A stretch of 64,000 bases of DNA from JACRLV01 sp045863555 (GTDB lineage Bacteria > Planctomycetota > Phycisphaerae > UBA1845 > Fen-1342): the NCBI GenBank assembly GCA_045863555.1, contig BTUU01000003.1, positions 310,001 through 374,000 on the forward strand, given 5' to 3'. Each line of letters opens with the position of its first letter. Position 1 is the stretch's first letter. Under the pieces are notes generated by a model. That model did not search any database and was not told the origin of the DNA. It saw nothing but the letters and a program-made list of their open reading frames with translations. This document shows, one piece after another, positions 44,414 through 53,972 of this stretch. The position numbers were made by a program, and so were the translations under genes.

Positions 44414-46843
44414 ATGAATGTGAAGACGACCATCGTTCTGCTGCTGCTGGCGATCGCCGGGGCGACCGCGTATTTCCTCGCGCCGGCGCCCAGCGAGACA
44501 ACCGTAAAGCCCGAGGAGCCGGCGTCCAAACAACAGCCGCTCTTCGATCCCCGGCCGGATGAAAAGACGATCGTGCGCGCCGTCGTGGAGCGGAAGGGCA
44601 AGCCCCGGCTGGTCTTTGAACGCAAACCCAAGGAGGCTGCGCCCGCCACGGCCGCGCCGGATGCTCCGGGTGATTGGGGGATGGTCGAGCCCACGCCGAG
44701 CGCGGTCGAATCCTATCTCGTTTCGGGCCTGGTCAGCGGGGCCTTCGTCGCGAATTCGCAGGGAACGATCACGCCCGGAACCAAGGGCGGCGTTTCGCTT
44801 GCCGACGCGGGCCTGGAACCGCCGGAGGCGTCGCTCGCGCTCACGGACGCAGCAGGCAAGACGTACAAGCTGGCGATCGGCGTCCAGGCGCCGATGAGTC
44901 GCAACTGGTACGCCCGGATCGATGACGCGAAGGAGATTCACCTCACCGACCGTGACTGGTCGTATGACCTCAAGCGCGAGGCGAACGACTACCGCAGCAA
45001 GACGCCGATCCGCCTTCAGCGCAACAATGCCAAGCAGGTGAAGATCGCGTACGAGGGGAAGACGTTTCAACTGACGAAGGGCAGCGGCGAGGATTGGGTG
45101 ATGAACAGTCCGGTGAGCGCTTACGCCAACGCCGATCGCGTAAAGGCGATCGTGAACGCGCTGGGTGCGGTCCGGCTGGACAAGTTTGTCGATGAGAAGA
45201 GCGCCGCGGCGGCGACGGCCGGCTTTGAGAAACCGTATCTGACCGTCGAGGTGGTGACGGAGGAGCGGCGGGTCGTGCCGGAGACGCAGCCCGCGACGCA
45301 GACTTCGCAGCCCGCCGAGCCGAAGCTGGAGACGATCACGAACACCTACTCGCTGATCGTCGGTGGAGCGGCCGACGTGGGCGGCGGATTCCGATTCGTG
45401 AAGCTCGCGGATCAGCCGTGGATCGCGACGTTGGCGAAGGAAAGCGTCGAGCAACTGACGCCGAAGGACCTCCGTGACCCGCGCGTGACCCGGATTCAGT
45501 CCGAGTTGGCGACGGAATTGGAGATCACAACGCCGGCCGGTTCCGCGCGACTCATCCGGCAGGGCGAGCAGTGGCAGGGCGAAGGGGACCTCTCGAATAT
45601 CGATCGCGAGGCGGTGAATTCGCTGCTCCAGGCGTTTGAGGACCTCCGGGCCATCTCGTTCGAGGATAAGCCCGAGCCGCCGGCGAAATTCGGCCTTGAT
45701 TCGCCGCCGCGGGCGACAATCCGCGTCGTTTCGGCCGGCCTGGTCGAACCCGTGACGCTGAAGGTGCTGAAGGATACGGAAAGCGGACTCAATTCGTACG
45801 TGCAGCTCGACGGTCAGCCGTCCGTGTTTGTCGTCAGCGCGGAGGCCGCGAAGCGACTGGCCGTGGATCCGCTGGCGCTGCGCTCGCGGGTCGTTTTCGA
45901 CATTCGGCCGGAGCAGATTCGGAAAGTCGAAGTGACCCAGGGCGGCGTCACCGAGGCGATCGTGCGTACGGGCATGGAGTGGAATCTGCTCGCCCCCGCC
46001 GGTGCGGCAGCCGACCCGGTCGCAACGCGGGAGATCACGACGGACCTCGCGATGATGCGGGCGAAGCGTGTAGTTGCAAAGGGCGAAGACGCGAAATACG
46101 GCCTGGATCAGCCGCTGGCCACGATCCGGTTCAGCGTCGAACGGCCCGCCGCATCGCAACCGGCGGCATCGCAGCCGGAGACGGCCGAAGGAGTCGAGCC
46201 GGGCGCACCGACGACGGCACCCGCGCCGCCGCCGCCGACCCCGCTCCCGACGTCGCAGGATCACACGCTCATCATCGGGCGGACGGCGGCCGGCGCGTTC
46301 GCGCGGAAGGACAACGAACCCTACATCTTCGAGCTGGACGAAACCGTGGTCCGATCGCTGACGGCTGAGTTGATTCGGCGGCAGCTCTTCGATTTCACGG
46401 GGGATCAGATCGAGTCGATCCGGGTCGAGTCGAACAACGGCATGGTTGAATTCAAACGCGCCGACAAGGAGTGGACGTACGTCCCGGATCCGACGGTCAA
46501 GCTCGTCGCGAAGAAGGTCTCCGACTTTGCGAACGAGATCGCCGCGTTCCGGGCGGAGCGTTACCTCGCGTATTCGGACGCCGATCTCGCGGCGGCGGGC
46601 CTGGAGAATACTGTACTCACGGCGTCGGTCCGGCTGAAGGATGGGCGTACGGTGACGCTCAAGATCGACCAGACGCAGTCAGGCGAGCTGCCGCGGAAGG
46701 CGGGCTGGGTCGAGATGAAGCGCGTGCTCCTGATGCGTCCGGGTGACGTCGACAAACTGATTCGGGGGCTTGACTACTATGTGAAGCCCGAGGCACCGGC
46801 TCCGCAGCCGGGCGGCGGAGCACCTCAAATCCCGGGCGGTTGA
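44414..46843 (+). CDS. DUF4340 protein, last gene of the ABC operon
   Basis: 809 residues. One N-terminal span (IVLLLLAIAGATAYFL) anchors it, with the rest outside. DUF4340 repeats, usually coded next to GldFG-type transporters, are visible: AVESYLVSGLVSGAF, SLALTDAAGKTYKLAIGVQA, then LRDPRVTRIQSELATELEIT and a repeated region around 300-480 and 640-790 (VRSLTAELIRRQLFDFTGDQ, ANEIAAFRAERYLAYSDADL, KDGRTVTLKIDQTQ). Pro/Ala-rich linkers (for example near 570-620) join the parts. It is about twice the length of simple DUF4340 proteins, suggesting several copies of the module. Role: likely a periplasmic partner of the transporter. Confidence 0.82.
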   Translation: MNVKTTIVLLLLAIAGATAYFLAPAPSETTVKPEEPASKQQPLFDPRPDEKTIVRAVVERKGKPRLVFERKPKEAAPATAAPDAPGDWGMVEPTPSAVESYLVSGLVSGAFVANSQGTITPGTKGGVSLADAGLEPPEASLALTDAAGKTYKLAIGVQAPMSRNWYARIDDAKEIHLTDRDWSYDLKREANDYRSKTPIRLQRNNAKQVKIAYEGKTFQLTKGSGEDWVMNSPVSAYANADRVKAIVNALGAVRLDKFVDEKSAAAATAGFEKPYLTVEVVTEERRVVPETQPATQTSQPAEPKLETITNTYSLIVGGAADVGGGFRFVKLADQPWIATLAKESVEQLTPKDLRDPRVTRIQSELATELEITTPAGSARLIRQGEQWQGEGDLSNIDREAVNSLLQAFEDLRAISFEDKPEPPAKFGLDSPPRATIRVVSAGLVEPVTLKVLKDTESGLNSYVQLDGQPSVFVVSAEAAKRLAVDPLALRSRVVFDIRPEQIRKVEVTQGGVTEAIVRTGMEWNLLAPAGAAADPVATREITTDLAMMRAKRVVAKGEDAKYGLDQPLATIRFSVERPAASQPAASQPETAEGVEPGAPTTAPAPPPPTPLPTSQDHTLIIGRTAAGAFARKDNEPYIFELDETVVRSLTAELIRRQLFDFTGDQIESIRVESNNGMVEFKRADKEWTYVPDPTVKLVAKKVSDFANEIAAFRAERYLAYSDADLAAAGLENTVLTASVRLKDGRTVTLKIDQTQSGELPRKAGWVEMKRVLLMRPGDVDKLIRGLDYYVKPEAPAPQPGGGAPQIPGG

Positions 46844-47043
46844 TCGCCCGAGCGGCGGACGACGCCCGTGCAGGTCCGGGGGGCGACCCACCGGCCGGCT
46901 GACCGCCCGGATGCATCGTGATGGGGAGCTGGCGGGAAAACGCGCCGCGATAGACCAGATTCGTCGCTCGATCGGCATTTCACGAACCCGGCGGCCTCGG
47001 CCGGAATGTCGGTCCCTGCCCCGATAATCCTCCGAAAATACCG

Positions 47044-47072
47044 TTGTACGCCTCGGGCGCGTCCACTACTCT
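47044..47072 (+). promoter_or_regulatory. candidate promoter for the metzincin gene
   Basis: TTGTAC (47044-47049), 17-nt spacer, TACTCT (47067-47072), about 59 bp before the start at 47131. Moderate match to consensus. Confidence 0.42.
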
Positions 47073-47130
47073 GGTGGATCGGGGGAGGGCGCCGCCGTCC
47101 CGTCTGTAGCCTGCCCAAGGGAGCTAATCG

Positions 47131-50100
47131 ATGACCGCTCGCCGCCGCGCGACAGCGCTGTCGTTTTGTGCGCTCGTACCGTTCACGTTCGCAATGGACC
47201 AGGCGGATCGGCCGGTCGCCGTGAGTACCGCGGTCGTCGAGACGTTGCCCGAGGCGACCATCATCGCCCTCGACCGGTCTGCGATCCGAATGCAGCTTAG
47301 CCAGGACGGCCGGGCGCTGATTCACGGATTTCCCCTGGAGGGAGAGTCCGTGACGATCGCGGTCGAGCGGTTCCGCGTGACGACGCCCGAGACGCGGTTT
47401 GTGCTCAATGGAGACGAAACACCGGTCGCATTCGACCCTGAGTCGGTGCTGTTGCTGCGAGGTGAGATCGTCGGCCGCGCAGGTTCGCGGTTCTTCCTCG
47501 GGCTCGGCGAGACGATCGCAAACGGGTATGTCATGCCGGGGGGCGGGCGGCCGGGGCTGGGCATCACCGGACGTCCGGTCAACGGCCGGGTTCTGAGCGG
47601 CGATGAGCTGGCGATCGTCACGCCGCGTGGCGGCGGCAGCCTGCCGGATGTCCCCGCGTGCGGCGTCAACCCGCCGATTCAGTGCGATCTGCCGTCGCCG
47701 CAGGGCGGACCGGCGCCGCGCGGCGGTGAACCCCGGCGCGGGCTGCGGCATATTCAGCTCGCGGTCGAAACGGACTACGAACTCTACTCGCTGTTCAACG
47801 ATCTCGACGAAGAGGCAGCGTACATCGTGACGCTTTACGGCGCGGGCGCCGACATCTACGTGCGCGACGTGGATGCGAACATCTCGCTGTCGTATGTGCG
47901 GCTCTGGAATACGCCGGCGGATCTCTTCAACGAACCTGATCCGCTCCAGGCGTTTCTCAACTACTGGAACGCGAACATGGGCTCGGTGACGCGCGACGTG
48001 GCCCAGTTCCTCAGCGGGCGGCGGAACCTGCCCGCCGGCGGGGTGGCGTACCTGAACAGCCTTTGCAACAACTCGGCGTACTCGTGGTCGGGCTACACGC
48101 TGGGTTACTTCATCGATCCAAGCTACCCCAACACGTTCAACCGGGACATCATGATCACGACGCACGAGCTCGGGCACAACTGCGGCACGCCGCACACCCA
48201 CGACCTCGGTCTCGACACGTGCAACGACGAGAACACGCAGCCCCGGCGCGGGACGATCATGTCGTACTGCGGCCAGACGTTTACGGGCGGCGACGCGAAC
48301 CATGACCTGTGGTTCCACACGGTCTGTCAGGACCTCATGGAGACGTACATCGCCAGCCGCCCGTGCATCGGCTTCGACTGCAACCGGAACGGCGTGGACG
48401 ACGCGACGGACATCTCCGGCGGGGCGAGCGCGGACGCCAACGGCAACGGTATTCCGGATGAATGCGAAGACTGCAACAACAACGGCGTGCTCGACGGGCA
48501 GGACATCATCGGGGGCACGAGTCTCGACCGCAACGGCAATGCGATTCCCGACGAGTGCGAACCGGACTGCAACGCGAACGGCGTGCCGGATGATCTCGAC
48601 TTTACGGGCTCGACGGTCGCGGTCTGGCAGGACAACTTCCAGACCGATCGCGGCTGGACGGTGAGCGGGAATGCGACGTCGGGGGCCTGGCAGCGGGGCG
48701 TGCCGGTGAATGACAACGGCTGGCAGTACGACCCGGCGGGCGACGGGGACGGCAGCGGAAGCTGCTACCTGACGGGCAACGTCGCGGGCAACAGCGACGT
48801 GGACAACGGCTCGACAACCGTGACGTCGCCGACGATCGACATGTCGGCGGGGGGGCTCGGCATCCAGTACTGGTACTACCTGGTCCTGACGAATTCGAAC
48901 GGAGCGGACCGGCTGCTGGTCGAGGTGAACTCCAGCAACGGAAGCGGCGCGTGGACGACGATCGCGACGCATACGACCAGCAATTCGAGCTGGCGACAGC
49001 ATACGATCACGGCGGCGCAGCTCGCGGCCGCGGGCGTCGCGCAGACGGCGCAGATGCGGTTTCGATTCACCGCGAACGATGCGGACCCGCAGTCGATCGT
49101 CGAGGCGGGTCTGGATGGTTTTACGATCGGAACCGTGCTGCCGCCGGTGAGCGTCGATTTCAACGCGAACGCCGTGCCCGATGACTGCGAGGGCGACTGC
49201 GATGATGACGGCACGCCGGATTACAACGAGGTCGTGGCCAACATGGCGCTCGACCTCAACCGAAACGTGATCCTCGATTCGTGCGAGGACTGCGACGGCG
49301 ACGGGATTACGGATCTCGTGGAACTCGACCACGCGCACAACATCTGGGTCGCGAGCCGGGACAACACGGTCATCAAGGAATATCTCGCGACGTACGGGAC
49401 GCAGACGGGGACGTCGACGAACGCGGGGCTCGACGAGCCGTCGGACCTGATCATCACCGATGACCGGCGGGTGCTCGTGTCGACGATCACCGACAGCCGC
49501 GTCGTCGAGTTCACGGTCTCGGGCGCGCTCGTGGGCGACCTGGTCGCGCCGGGCGGCGGCGGTTTGAGCCGGCCGGGAGCGATGGTCGTTTCGCCGGCGG
49601 GGACGCTGCTGATCGCGAGCAGCGCGACGAGCAGCGTGAAAGAGTTCAACCTCGCGACGGGGGCGTTCATCCGCGACTTCGTCGCCGCGGGCGCGGGCGG
49701 GCTGGTCGGGCCGTTCGGAGTCGCGTTTGGACCGAATGGCAACCTCTTCGTGACGAGCAGCGACAATCGCGTGCTCGAATTCGACGGCGCGACCGGCGCG
49801 TTTGTTCGCGTGGTCGTGGCCGCGGGGGCGGGCGGCCTCGACGGGCCGCACGGGCTGCTCTTCCTACCCACGACGGGCAATCTCCTTGTCGCCAGCTACC
49901 ACACGGACCAGGTGTTGGAATACAACGGCACCACGGGCGCGTTCCTTCGGCAATTCAGCCAGGTGGGTGACGGGACCGTGCTGACGATGGACCAGCCGTA
50001 CTGCATCCGGCTCGGACCGGATGGCGACGTGTACGTGAGCCGGGCGCACGACCACGATCTGCCGCCGCCGGGACCGGGCCCCGCGCCGCTGCACCTGACC

Positions 50101-50490
50101 AACGCGCGGGTGTACCGTTTCGATGTCGATTCGGGGTTCTTCATCGCCTCGTTCCTGATGGGCGTGAATTCGGGAATCCTGTACCCGACGGGCTTCGACT
50201 TCGTTCGCGACAACGGCACGGACTGCAACAACAACCAGCGGCCGGACAATTGCGACATCGCGGACGGGCGGAGCGCGGACGTGAACCACAACGGCGTTCC
50301 GGACGAATGCGAGGACGTGATCTGCGTCGGCGATCTTGACGGGGACGCGGACGTGGACATCGGGGACCTGGCGCTGCTGCTGTCGAATTTCGGCGCCACG
50401 GGGGCGGCGACGGGTGATCTGGACGGCGACGGCGACGTAGATATTGCCGATCTGTCGCTGCTGCTGAGCCGGTTCGGGCTGAGTTGCTGA
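47131..50490 (+). CDS. secreted metzincin metalloprotease with repeat domains
   Basis: 1119 residues. A signal-like N-terminus is followed by a propeptide-like region (to ~200). The protease domain (about 205-410) contains HELGHNCGTPHTHD: zinc ligands His345, His349, His355 and catalytic Glu346, as in reprolysin-type (M12B) metzincins. DCNxNGxPDEC repeats come next (about 415-490), a MAM/jelly-roll-like module (about 495-665: WQDNFQTDRGWTVSGNATSG), more DCN repeats, and six NHL-like blades (about 730-1030: EFNLATGAFIRDFVAAGAGG). Dockerin-like EF-hands (DLDGDADVDIGDLALLLSNFG) end it. AAGGGAGC precedes the ATG. It probably digests extracellular protein and may be retained through the dockerin-like tail. 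Confidence 0.85.
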   Translation: MTARRRATALSFCALVPFTFAMDQADRPVAVSTAVVETLPEATIIALDRSAIRMQLSQDGRALIHGFPLEGESVTIAVERFRVTTPETRFVLNGDETPVAFDPESVLLLRGEIVGRAGSRFFLGLGETIANGYVMPGGGRPGLGITGRPVNGRVLSGDELAIVTPRGGGSLPDVPACGVNPPIQCDLPSPQGGPAPRGGEPRRGLRHIQLAVETDYELYSLFNDLDEEAAYIVTLYGAGADIYVRDVDANISLSYVRLWNTPADLFNEPDPLQAFLNYWNANMGSVTRDVAQFLSGRRNLPAGGVAYLNSLCNNSAYSWSGYTLGYFIDPSYPNTFNRDIMITTHELGHNCGTPHTHDLGLDTCNDENTQPRRGTIMSYCGQTFTGGDANHDLWFHTVCQDLMETYIASRPCIGFDCNRNGVDDATDISGGASADANGNGIPDECEDCNNNGVLDGQDIIGGTSLDRNGNAIPDECEPDCNANGVPDDLDFTGSTVAVWQDNFQTDRGWTVSGNATSGAWQRGVPVNDNGWQYDPAGDGDGSGSCYLTGNVAGNSDVDNGSTTVTSPTIDMSAGGLGIQYWYYLVLTNSNGADRLLVEVNSSNGSGAWTTIATHTTSNSSWRQHTITAAQLAAAGVAQTAQMRFRFTANDADPQSIVEAGLDGFTIGTVLPPVSVDFNANAVPDDCEGDCDDDGTPDYNEVVANMALDLNRNVILDSCEDCDGDGITDLVELDHAHNIWVASRDNTVIKEYLATYGTQTGTSTNAGLDEPSDLIITDDRRVLVSTITDSRVVEFTVSGALVGDLVAPGGGGLSRPGAMVVSPAGTLLIASSATSSVKEFNLATGAFIRDFVAAGAGGLVGPFGVAFGPNGNLFVTSSDNRVLEFDGATGAFVRVVVAAGAGGLDGPHGLLFLPTTGNLLVASYHTDQVLEYNGTTGAFLRQFSQVGDGTVLTMDQPYCIRLGPDGDVYVSRAHDHDLPPPGPGPAPLHLTNARVYRFDVDSGFFIASFLMGVNSGILYPTGFDFVRDNGTDCNNNQRPDNCDIADGRSADVNHNGVPDECEDVICVGDLDGDADVDIGDLALLLSNFGATGAATGDLDGDGDVDIADLSLLLSRFGLSC

Positions 50491-50836
50491 CCGGATGGCG
50501 CCGTGATATCGCGGGCGCATGCAAGGTGATCAAGATGCTCACCGTGCGCGCGCATTAGATTTGCGCACCTTCTGATAAAAACGGCGTTTCGGCTCGGCCA
50601 GGCGTGATCTAGAAAGTCAAGCTGTTTCCATTTTGAGCATCTTGAAATCTGGTTCACGATGATGCCTCGGTTCGCAGCTATGGCGATGGCTGCCGCGGGT
50701 GCGCCGCCACTTCTGATTCTTCCCGGTGTTGATGCGTCCGTGGGGAGTCGTAACGGTTCTGGCGGTTTCTGGTGTTTTCTGGCGCAACGAGCGAGGAATG
50801 GCCTGGGGGGAACGGACCCGCGCCGGACTGATCTGG
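50491..50836. other. intergenic stretch after the metzincin gene
   Basis: 346 bases between two convergent genes. No terminator with a T run, no tRNA and no coding frame with protein-like composition is seen. A region near 50540-50660 is less GC-rich than its surroundings. Confidence 0.45.
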
Positions 50837-51565
50837 CTACTTGTCCCGCCGCCGCCTCGGGCCGCCCGTGAGGACAAAGCCGTAGAGACGCCACAGGTGC
50901 CGCAGGTAGCGCATCTGCTCGCCGACGGAGAGCTTGGTCCTGCCCGCGTGGCGATCGGCGAAGGTGATCGGCGTTTCGACGACGCGGGTCCAACCGTGGC
51001 GGACGATCAACTCCAGGGCGATCTTGTAGCCGACGGGCCGGAGCGAATCGAGGCGGAGTGCGGCCGGGCGAACGCAGAAAAAGCCCGACATCATGTCGCG
51101 GACGGGCGTCAGGGGGCGTGCCAGGATCCGGCCGGCGAGGCTGTTTAGTCGTCGGTGGAGCGGCCAGTAGAGGTCGACCGCTGCGCCCGGGACGAAGCGG
51201 CTGCCGACGGCCATCTGAACGTCCGGGTTGGTCATGATGTCGAGCAGCGTGGGGATCGCCTCGGGCGGGTGGGAGAGGTCGGCGTCCATCACGACGGCCA
51301 GCGAGCCCGTCGCCTCGCGCAGGCCGCGGATGACGGCGGTCGCGAGGCCGCGCTGGCCGCGTCGAACGATGCAGCGAAGAGGGAATTCGCGGGCGAGTTC
51401 GACGCAGCGGGCCTCGGTCCCGTCGGGCGACGCGTCATCGACGATCAGGATCTCGAATGGGCGCCCGGCGAGCGCCGCCGCGATCCGCCGGGTGAGCGGT
51501 TCGGCGTTGTCCCGTTCGTTGTAGGTCGGGACGACCACGCTGACATCGATGCTCGGCTCAATCAT
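50837..51565 (-). CDS. glycosyltransferase family 2, DPM1-like
   Basis: 242 residues. VSVVVPTYNERDNAEPLTRR and FEILIVDDASPDGTEA are the nucleotide-sugar binding start of GT-A family 2; VVMDADLSHPPEAIPTLLDI carries the DxD, and MAVGSRFVPGA and FFCVRPAALRLDSLRPVGYK are typical of polyprenyl-phosphate mannose/glucose synthases. There is no C-terminal membrane domain; the end is basic (GGPRRRRDK). It probably transfers a hexose to a polyprenyl phosphate at the inner membrane face. It forms a tandem with the second GT2 gene upstream (92-bp gap). Confidence 0.9.
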   Translation of the reverse strand: MIEPSIDVSVVVPTYNERDNAEPLTRRIAAALAGRPFEILIVDDASPDGTEARCVELAREFPLRCIVRRGQRGLATAVIRGLREATGSLAVVMDADLSHPPEAIPTLLDIMTNPDVQMAVGSRFVPGAAVDLYWPLHRRLNSLAGRILARPLTPVRDMMSGFFCVRPAALRLDSLRPVGYKIALELIVRHGWTRVVETPITFADRHAGRTKLSVGEQMRYLRHLWRLYGFVLTGGPRRRRDK

Positions 51566-51657
51566 CCCACCTGCTCGGGTGCAGAACGCTCGGACCGCTC
51601 CGGGCGTTTTTCTGACAAGTTCATTCGGGTGTCACGACGGCCGGCTCGCTCGTCGGC

Positions 51658-52359
51658 CTAGTCCCCAAAGGCGAAGCGGATGATCGCGTAGATCGCCTTC
51701 ACGCCGTCTTTCCAGGTGATCTTCTTGCCTTCCTCATAGGAGCGGCCGGAGTAGCTGATACCGACCTCGTAGATTCGCCAGCGGCCGCGGGCGACCTTGG
51801 CGGTCAGTTCGGGCTCGACGCCGAAGCGGTCGCTTTTGATGCGGATTCCTCGGAGCACTTCGGCCCGAAAGACCTTGTAACAGGTCTCCATGTCGGTGAG
51901 ATTGAGGTCGGTGAACATATTGCTGAGCATCGTGAGGAAGCGGTTGCCCAGCGAGTGCCAGAAGTAGAGCACGCGATGCTCGTCGCCGCCGACGAATCGG
52001 GAGCCGAAGACGACGTCGGCCCGGCCGTCGAGGATGGGCCTGAGGAGCTTGGGGTACTCGCGCGGGTCGTATTCGAGATCGGCGTCCTGGACGAGGACGA
52101 CATCGCCGCGGGCCTGGGCAAAGCCGGTGCGGAGGGCGGCGCCCTTGCCCTGGTTCACCTCGTGGAGAATGACGCGGATGCTTGCGCCGGGGAAGCGCTG
52201 GGGGAGTTCGCGGTAGAGGTCGCGCGTGCCGTCGCGCGAGCAGTCGTCGACGAGGACGATTTCGCGATCCATCTCCACGGGCGAAGCCAGGACGCGGCCC
52301 AGGATTTCGAAGAGCGTGCCCTTTTCGTTGTAGACCGGCACCACGATGGACAGGAGCAT
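51658..52359 (-). CDS. glycosyltransferase family 2
   Basis: 233 residues. LLSIVVPVYNEKGTLFEILG, DREIVLVDDCSRDGTRDLYR, VLVQDADLEYDPREYPKLLR (DxD), DVVFGSRFVGG and NMFTDLNLTDMETCYKVFRA define a GT-A enzyme; the last is common in dolichyl-phosphate glucosyltransferase-like proteins. TAKVARGRWRIYEVGISYSG and GKKITWKDGVKAIYAIIRFA follow. Cytoplasmic or membrane-associated. With the neighbouring GT2 it may supply lipid-linked sugars for surface glycans or glycoproteins such as the large secreted proteins here (inference). Confidence 0.9.
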   Translation of the reverse strand: MLLSIVVPVYNEKGTLFEILGRVLASPVEMDREIVLVDDCSRDGTRDLYRELPQRFPGASIRVILHEVNQGKGAALRTGFAQARGDVVLVQDADLEYDPREYPKLLRPILDGRADVVFGSRFVGGDEHRVLYFWHSLGNRFLTMLSNMFTDLNLTDMETCYKVFRAEVLRGIRIKSDRFGVEPELTAKVARGRWRIYEVGISYSGRSYEEGKKITWKDGVKAIYAIIRFAFGD

Positions 52360-52410
52360 TCCGTTCTTCCGTTTTCGACAACTCGACCCGCGCCGACCGA
52401 CGGCCGGCCG

Positions 52411-52911
52411 CTACATTGTCGCCAAAAGGAGCGGACTTGGCACGCCCGCTGTCGAGTCGGCCACCGACCGCAACTCCGCCCGCAACCGCGGAATCGGCAA
52501 TCTCCAGAGCCGCCTGGCCAGGGGCGACAATCGCTCACCGCCTGCCAGCGGTTCGTCGAACGCATCGAGCAGGAGCCGTTCGCGCGCCCGCCGGTCAAAC
52601 TCGGGGCGGCGGAACTCCTCCCAGGCCGAGAGCAGCGCCGGCAGCAGCGGCCCCGGGCGTCCGCCGAGGCTGAGGCCGGCGAAGACGAGGAGCGCCGCGG
52701 ACTCGTACTGGGGCTCGGCGTGGTACGCAATCATCAGATCGCGCACACCGAGCGCGATCCGGCCGCGGTCGAAATGCAGACAACCGCGGACGTAGCGTCC
52801 GACCGGACACCGGGGGGCGGCGGCGAGGCGGCGGTGGAGCCATTCGGCCCGCGCGTCGCCGGTGCGGCCGCGAATTTCGTCGATCAATGTTCGAATCGGC
52901 GTTGCGTTCAT
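52411..52911 (-). CDS. helical repeat-like protein of unknown function
   Basis: 166 residues, Arg/Leu/Ala-rich, without signal peptide. RYVRGCLHFDRGRIALGVRD and LMIAYHAEPQYESAALLVFA suggest one or two TPR-like helix pairs. The rest (LLPALLSAWEEFRRPEFDRR, ARERLLLDAFDEPLAGGERL) is also helical. Function unknown. It lies 52 bp upstream of the glycosyltransferase gene in the same direction and may be co-transcribed. Confidence 0.6.
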   Translation of the reverse strand: MNATPIRTLIDEIRGRTGDARAEWLHRRLAAAPRCPVGRYVRGCLHFDRGRIALGVRDLMIAYHAEPQYESAALLVFAGLSLGGRPGPLLPALLSAWEEFRRPEFDRRARERLLLDAFDEPLAGGERLSPLARRLWRLPIPRLRAELRSVADSTAGVPSPLLLATM

Positions 52912-53003
52912 TGCGATCGTTCACGAACGAACAGCAGGTACTCCCCCGGCGACTTGGCCACGCTACATCCCGCAGCGAGCGGGGTCAAACCGGCGATCGC
53001 GGG

Positions 53004-53810
53004 TCAGCGTCCGGTGAATTTTGGCTTCCTCTTTTCGAGAAAGGCCAGCACGCCTTCGCGGTGGTCGGAGGTGTTGCCGGCCGTGAATTGGAGAAAGGCC
53101 TCGGTCTCGAGCTGGTCGTCGAGAGACGCCGTCCAGGCGGAATTGAGGAGTCGCTTGGTCAGGCCGAGGGCCCGGGTCGGCATGGCCGCCAGTTTCGAGG
53201 CGATTTCCGCGGTTTTTTGCGGCAGGTCGGCGTCTTCGACGACGCGGTTGACCAGGCCCCAGGCGAGGGCCTGCTCGGCCGGGAGCTTCTCGCCGAGCAT
53301 CAGCAATTCCGCCGCGCGGGCGTAGCCGACGTGCTGCATGAGTGTCAGGCAGGCGGCTGAGTCCGGAACCAGGCCGATGTTCGTGAAGGCCATGGCGAAG
53401 GCGGCGCTCCTCGCGCAGATCCGCAGGTCGCAGGCGAACGAGAAGCTCGCGCCGGCGCCGGCGGCGACGCCGTTGATCGCGGCGATGACCGGTTTTTCCA
53501 GTGTTCTCAGGCGGGTGACGATCGGGTTGAATTTCTGCCGGAGGTGGGCGGCGAAGTCGATTTCGCGGGCCTCACCAGGCTCGGTATAGCGGTTCCTGAT
53601 CTCCGCCAGGTCCTGGCCCGAGCAGAACGCACGGCCCGATCCGGTCAGCACGACGCAGCGGATCGCATCCTCCCGCTGGGCGGTCTTGAGGGCCATGGCG
53701 AGTTCGATGCTCATCTGCTCGTTGTACGCGTTCAACGAATCGGGGCGGTTGAGCGTGATGGTGAAGACGCCGCCGTCCGCGGCGGCCGTGATTGTCGAAT
53801 AGGTGCTCAT
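53004..53810 (-). CDS. enoyl-CoA hydratase/isomerase family protein (PaaG-like)
   Basis: 268 residues. Crotonase fold: TITLNRPDSLNAYNEQMSIE, VVLTGSGRAFCSGQDLAEIR, KPVIAAINGVAAGAGASFSF, ACDLRICARSAAFAMAFTNI, GLVPDSAACLTL. Classical hydratases use two glutamates; here the first site is Ala/Ser-rich (GAGAS) and the second is Asp in VPDSA, as in PaaG-type isomerases acting on oxepin-CoA or epoxy-acyl-CoA. It is therefore more likely an isomerase than a beta-oxidation hydratase. A second crotonase lies at 54511-55281, separated by the carbonic-anhydrase-like gene. Confidence 0.87.
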   Translation of the reverse strand: MSTYSTITAAADGGVFTITLNRPDSLNAYNEQMSIELAMALKTAQREDAIRCVVLTGSGRAFCSGQDLAEIRNRYTEPGEAREIDFAAHLRQKFNPIVTRLRTLEKPVIAAINGVAAGAGASFSFACDLRICARSAAFAMAFTNIGLVPDSAACLTLMQHVGYARAAELLMLGEKLPAEQALAWGLVNRVVEDADLPQKTAEIASKLAAMPTRALGLTKRLLNSAWTASLDDQLETEAFLQFTAGNTSDHREGVLAFLEKRKPKFTGR

Positions 53811-53926
53811 TGGCCTGGTCTTTCTATATCCCGCGTCGCGTTTCGATGATCGTTTTTCTCATTCGCCTGCCACTGCCAATTGCGATCGCTACCCTCACCC
53901 GCGCCCGCGCGCGACCGCGACCGCGA

Positions 53927-53956
53927 CCTCGCCCTCGCTAGCGCGTCGGGCTCGGA
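53927..53956 (-). repeat. 30-bp dispersed repeat, copy 2
   Basis: Identical over 30 bases to 13191-13220, same orientation. It lies 17 bp beyond the stop of the carbonic-anhydrase-like gene (minus direction). A GC-rich run of CGCGGT-type units follows it. Confidence 0.8.
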
Positions 53957-53972
53957 CTCGGACAGGTCGCCG

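Noticed and set aside
42167..46264. Open minus-strand frame of 1365 codons opposite the ABC operon genes
   Set aside because: Arg/His/Asp-rich composition without any domain; the plus strand holds clear GldG and DUF4340 proteins with start sites. A GC-driven shadow.
46825..49851. Open minus-strand frame of 1008 codons opposite the metzincin gene
   Set aside because: Composition is dominated by Arg, Val and Asp with no fold; the plus strand has the HExxHxxGxxH protease and dockerins.
50620..50880. Small frames on both strands in the gap after the metzincin gene
   Set aside because: No ribosome binding site, odd composition, and overlap with the glycosyltransferase 3' end.
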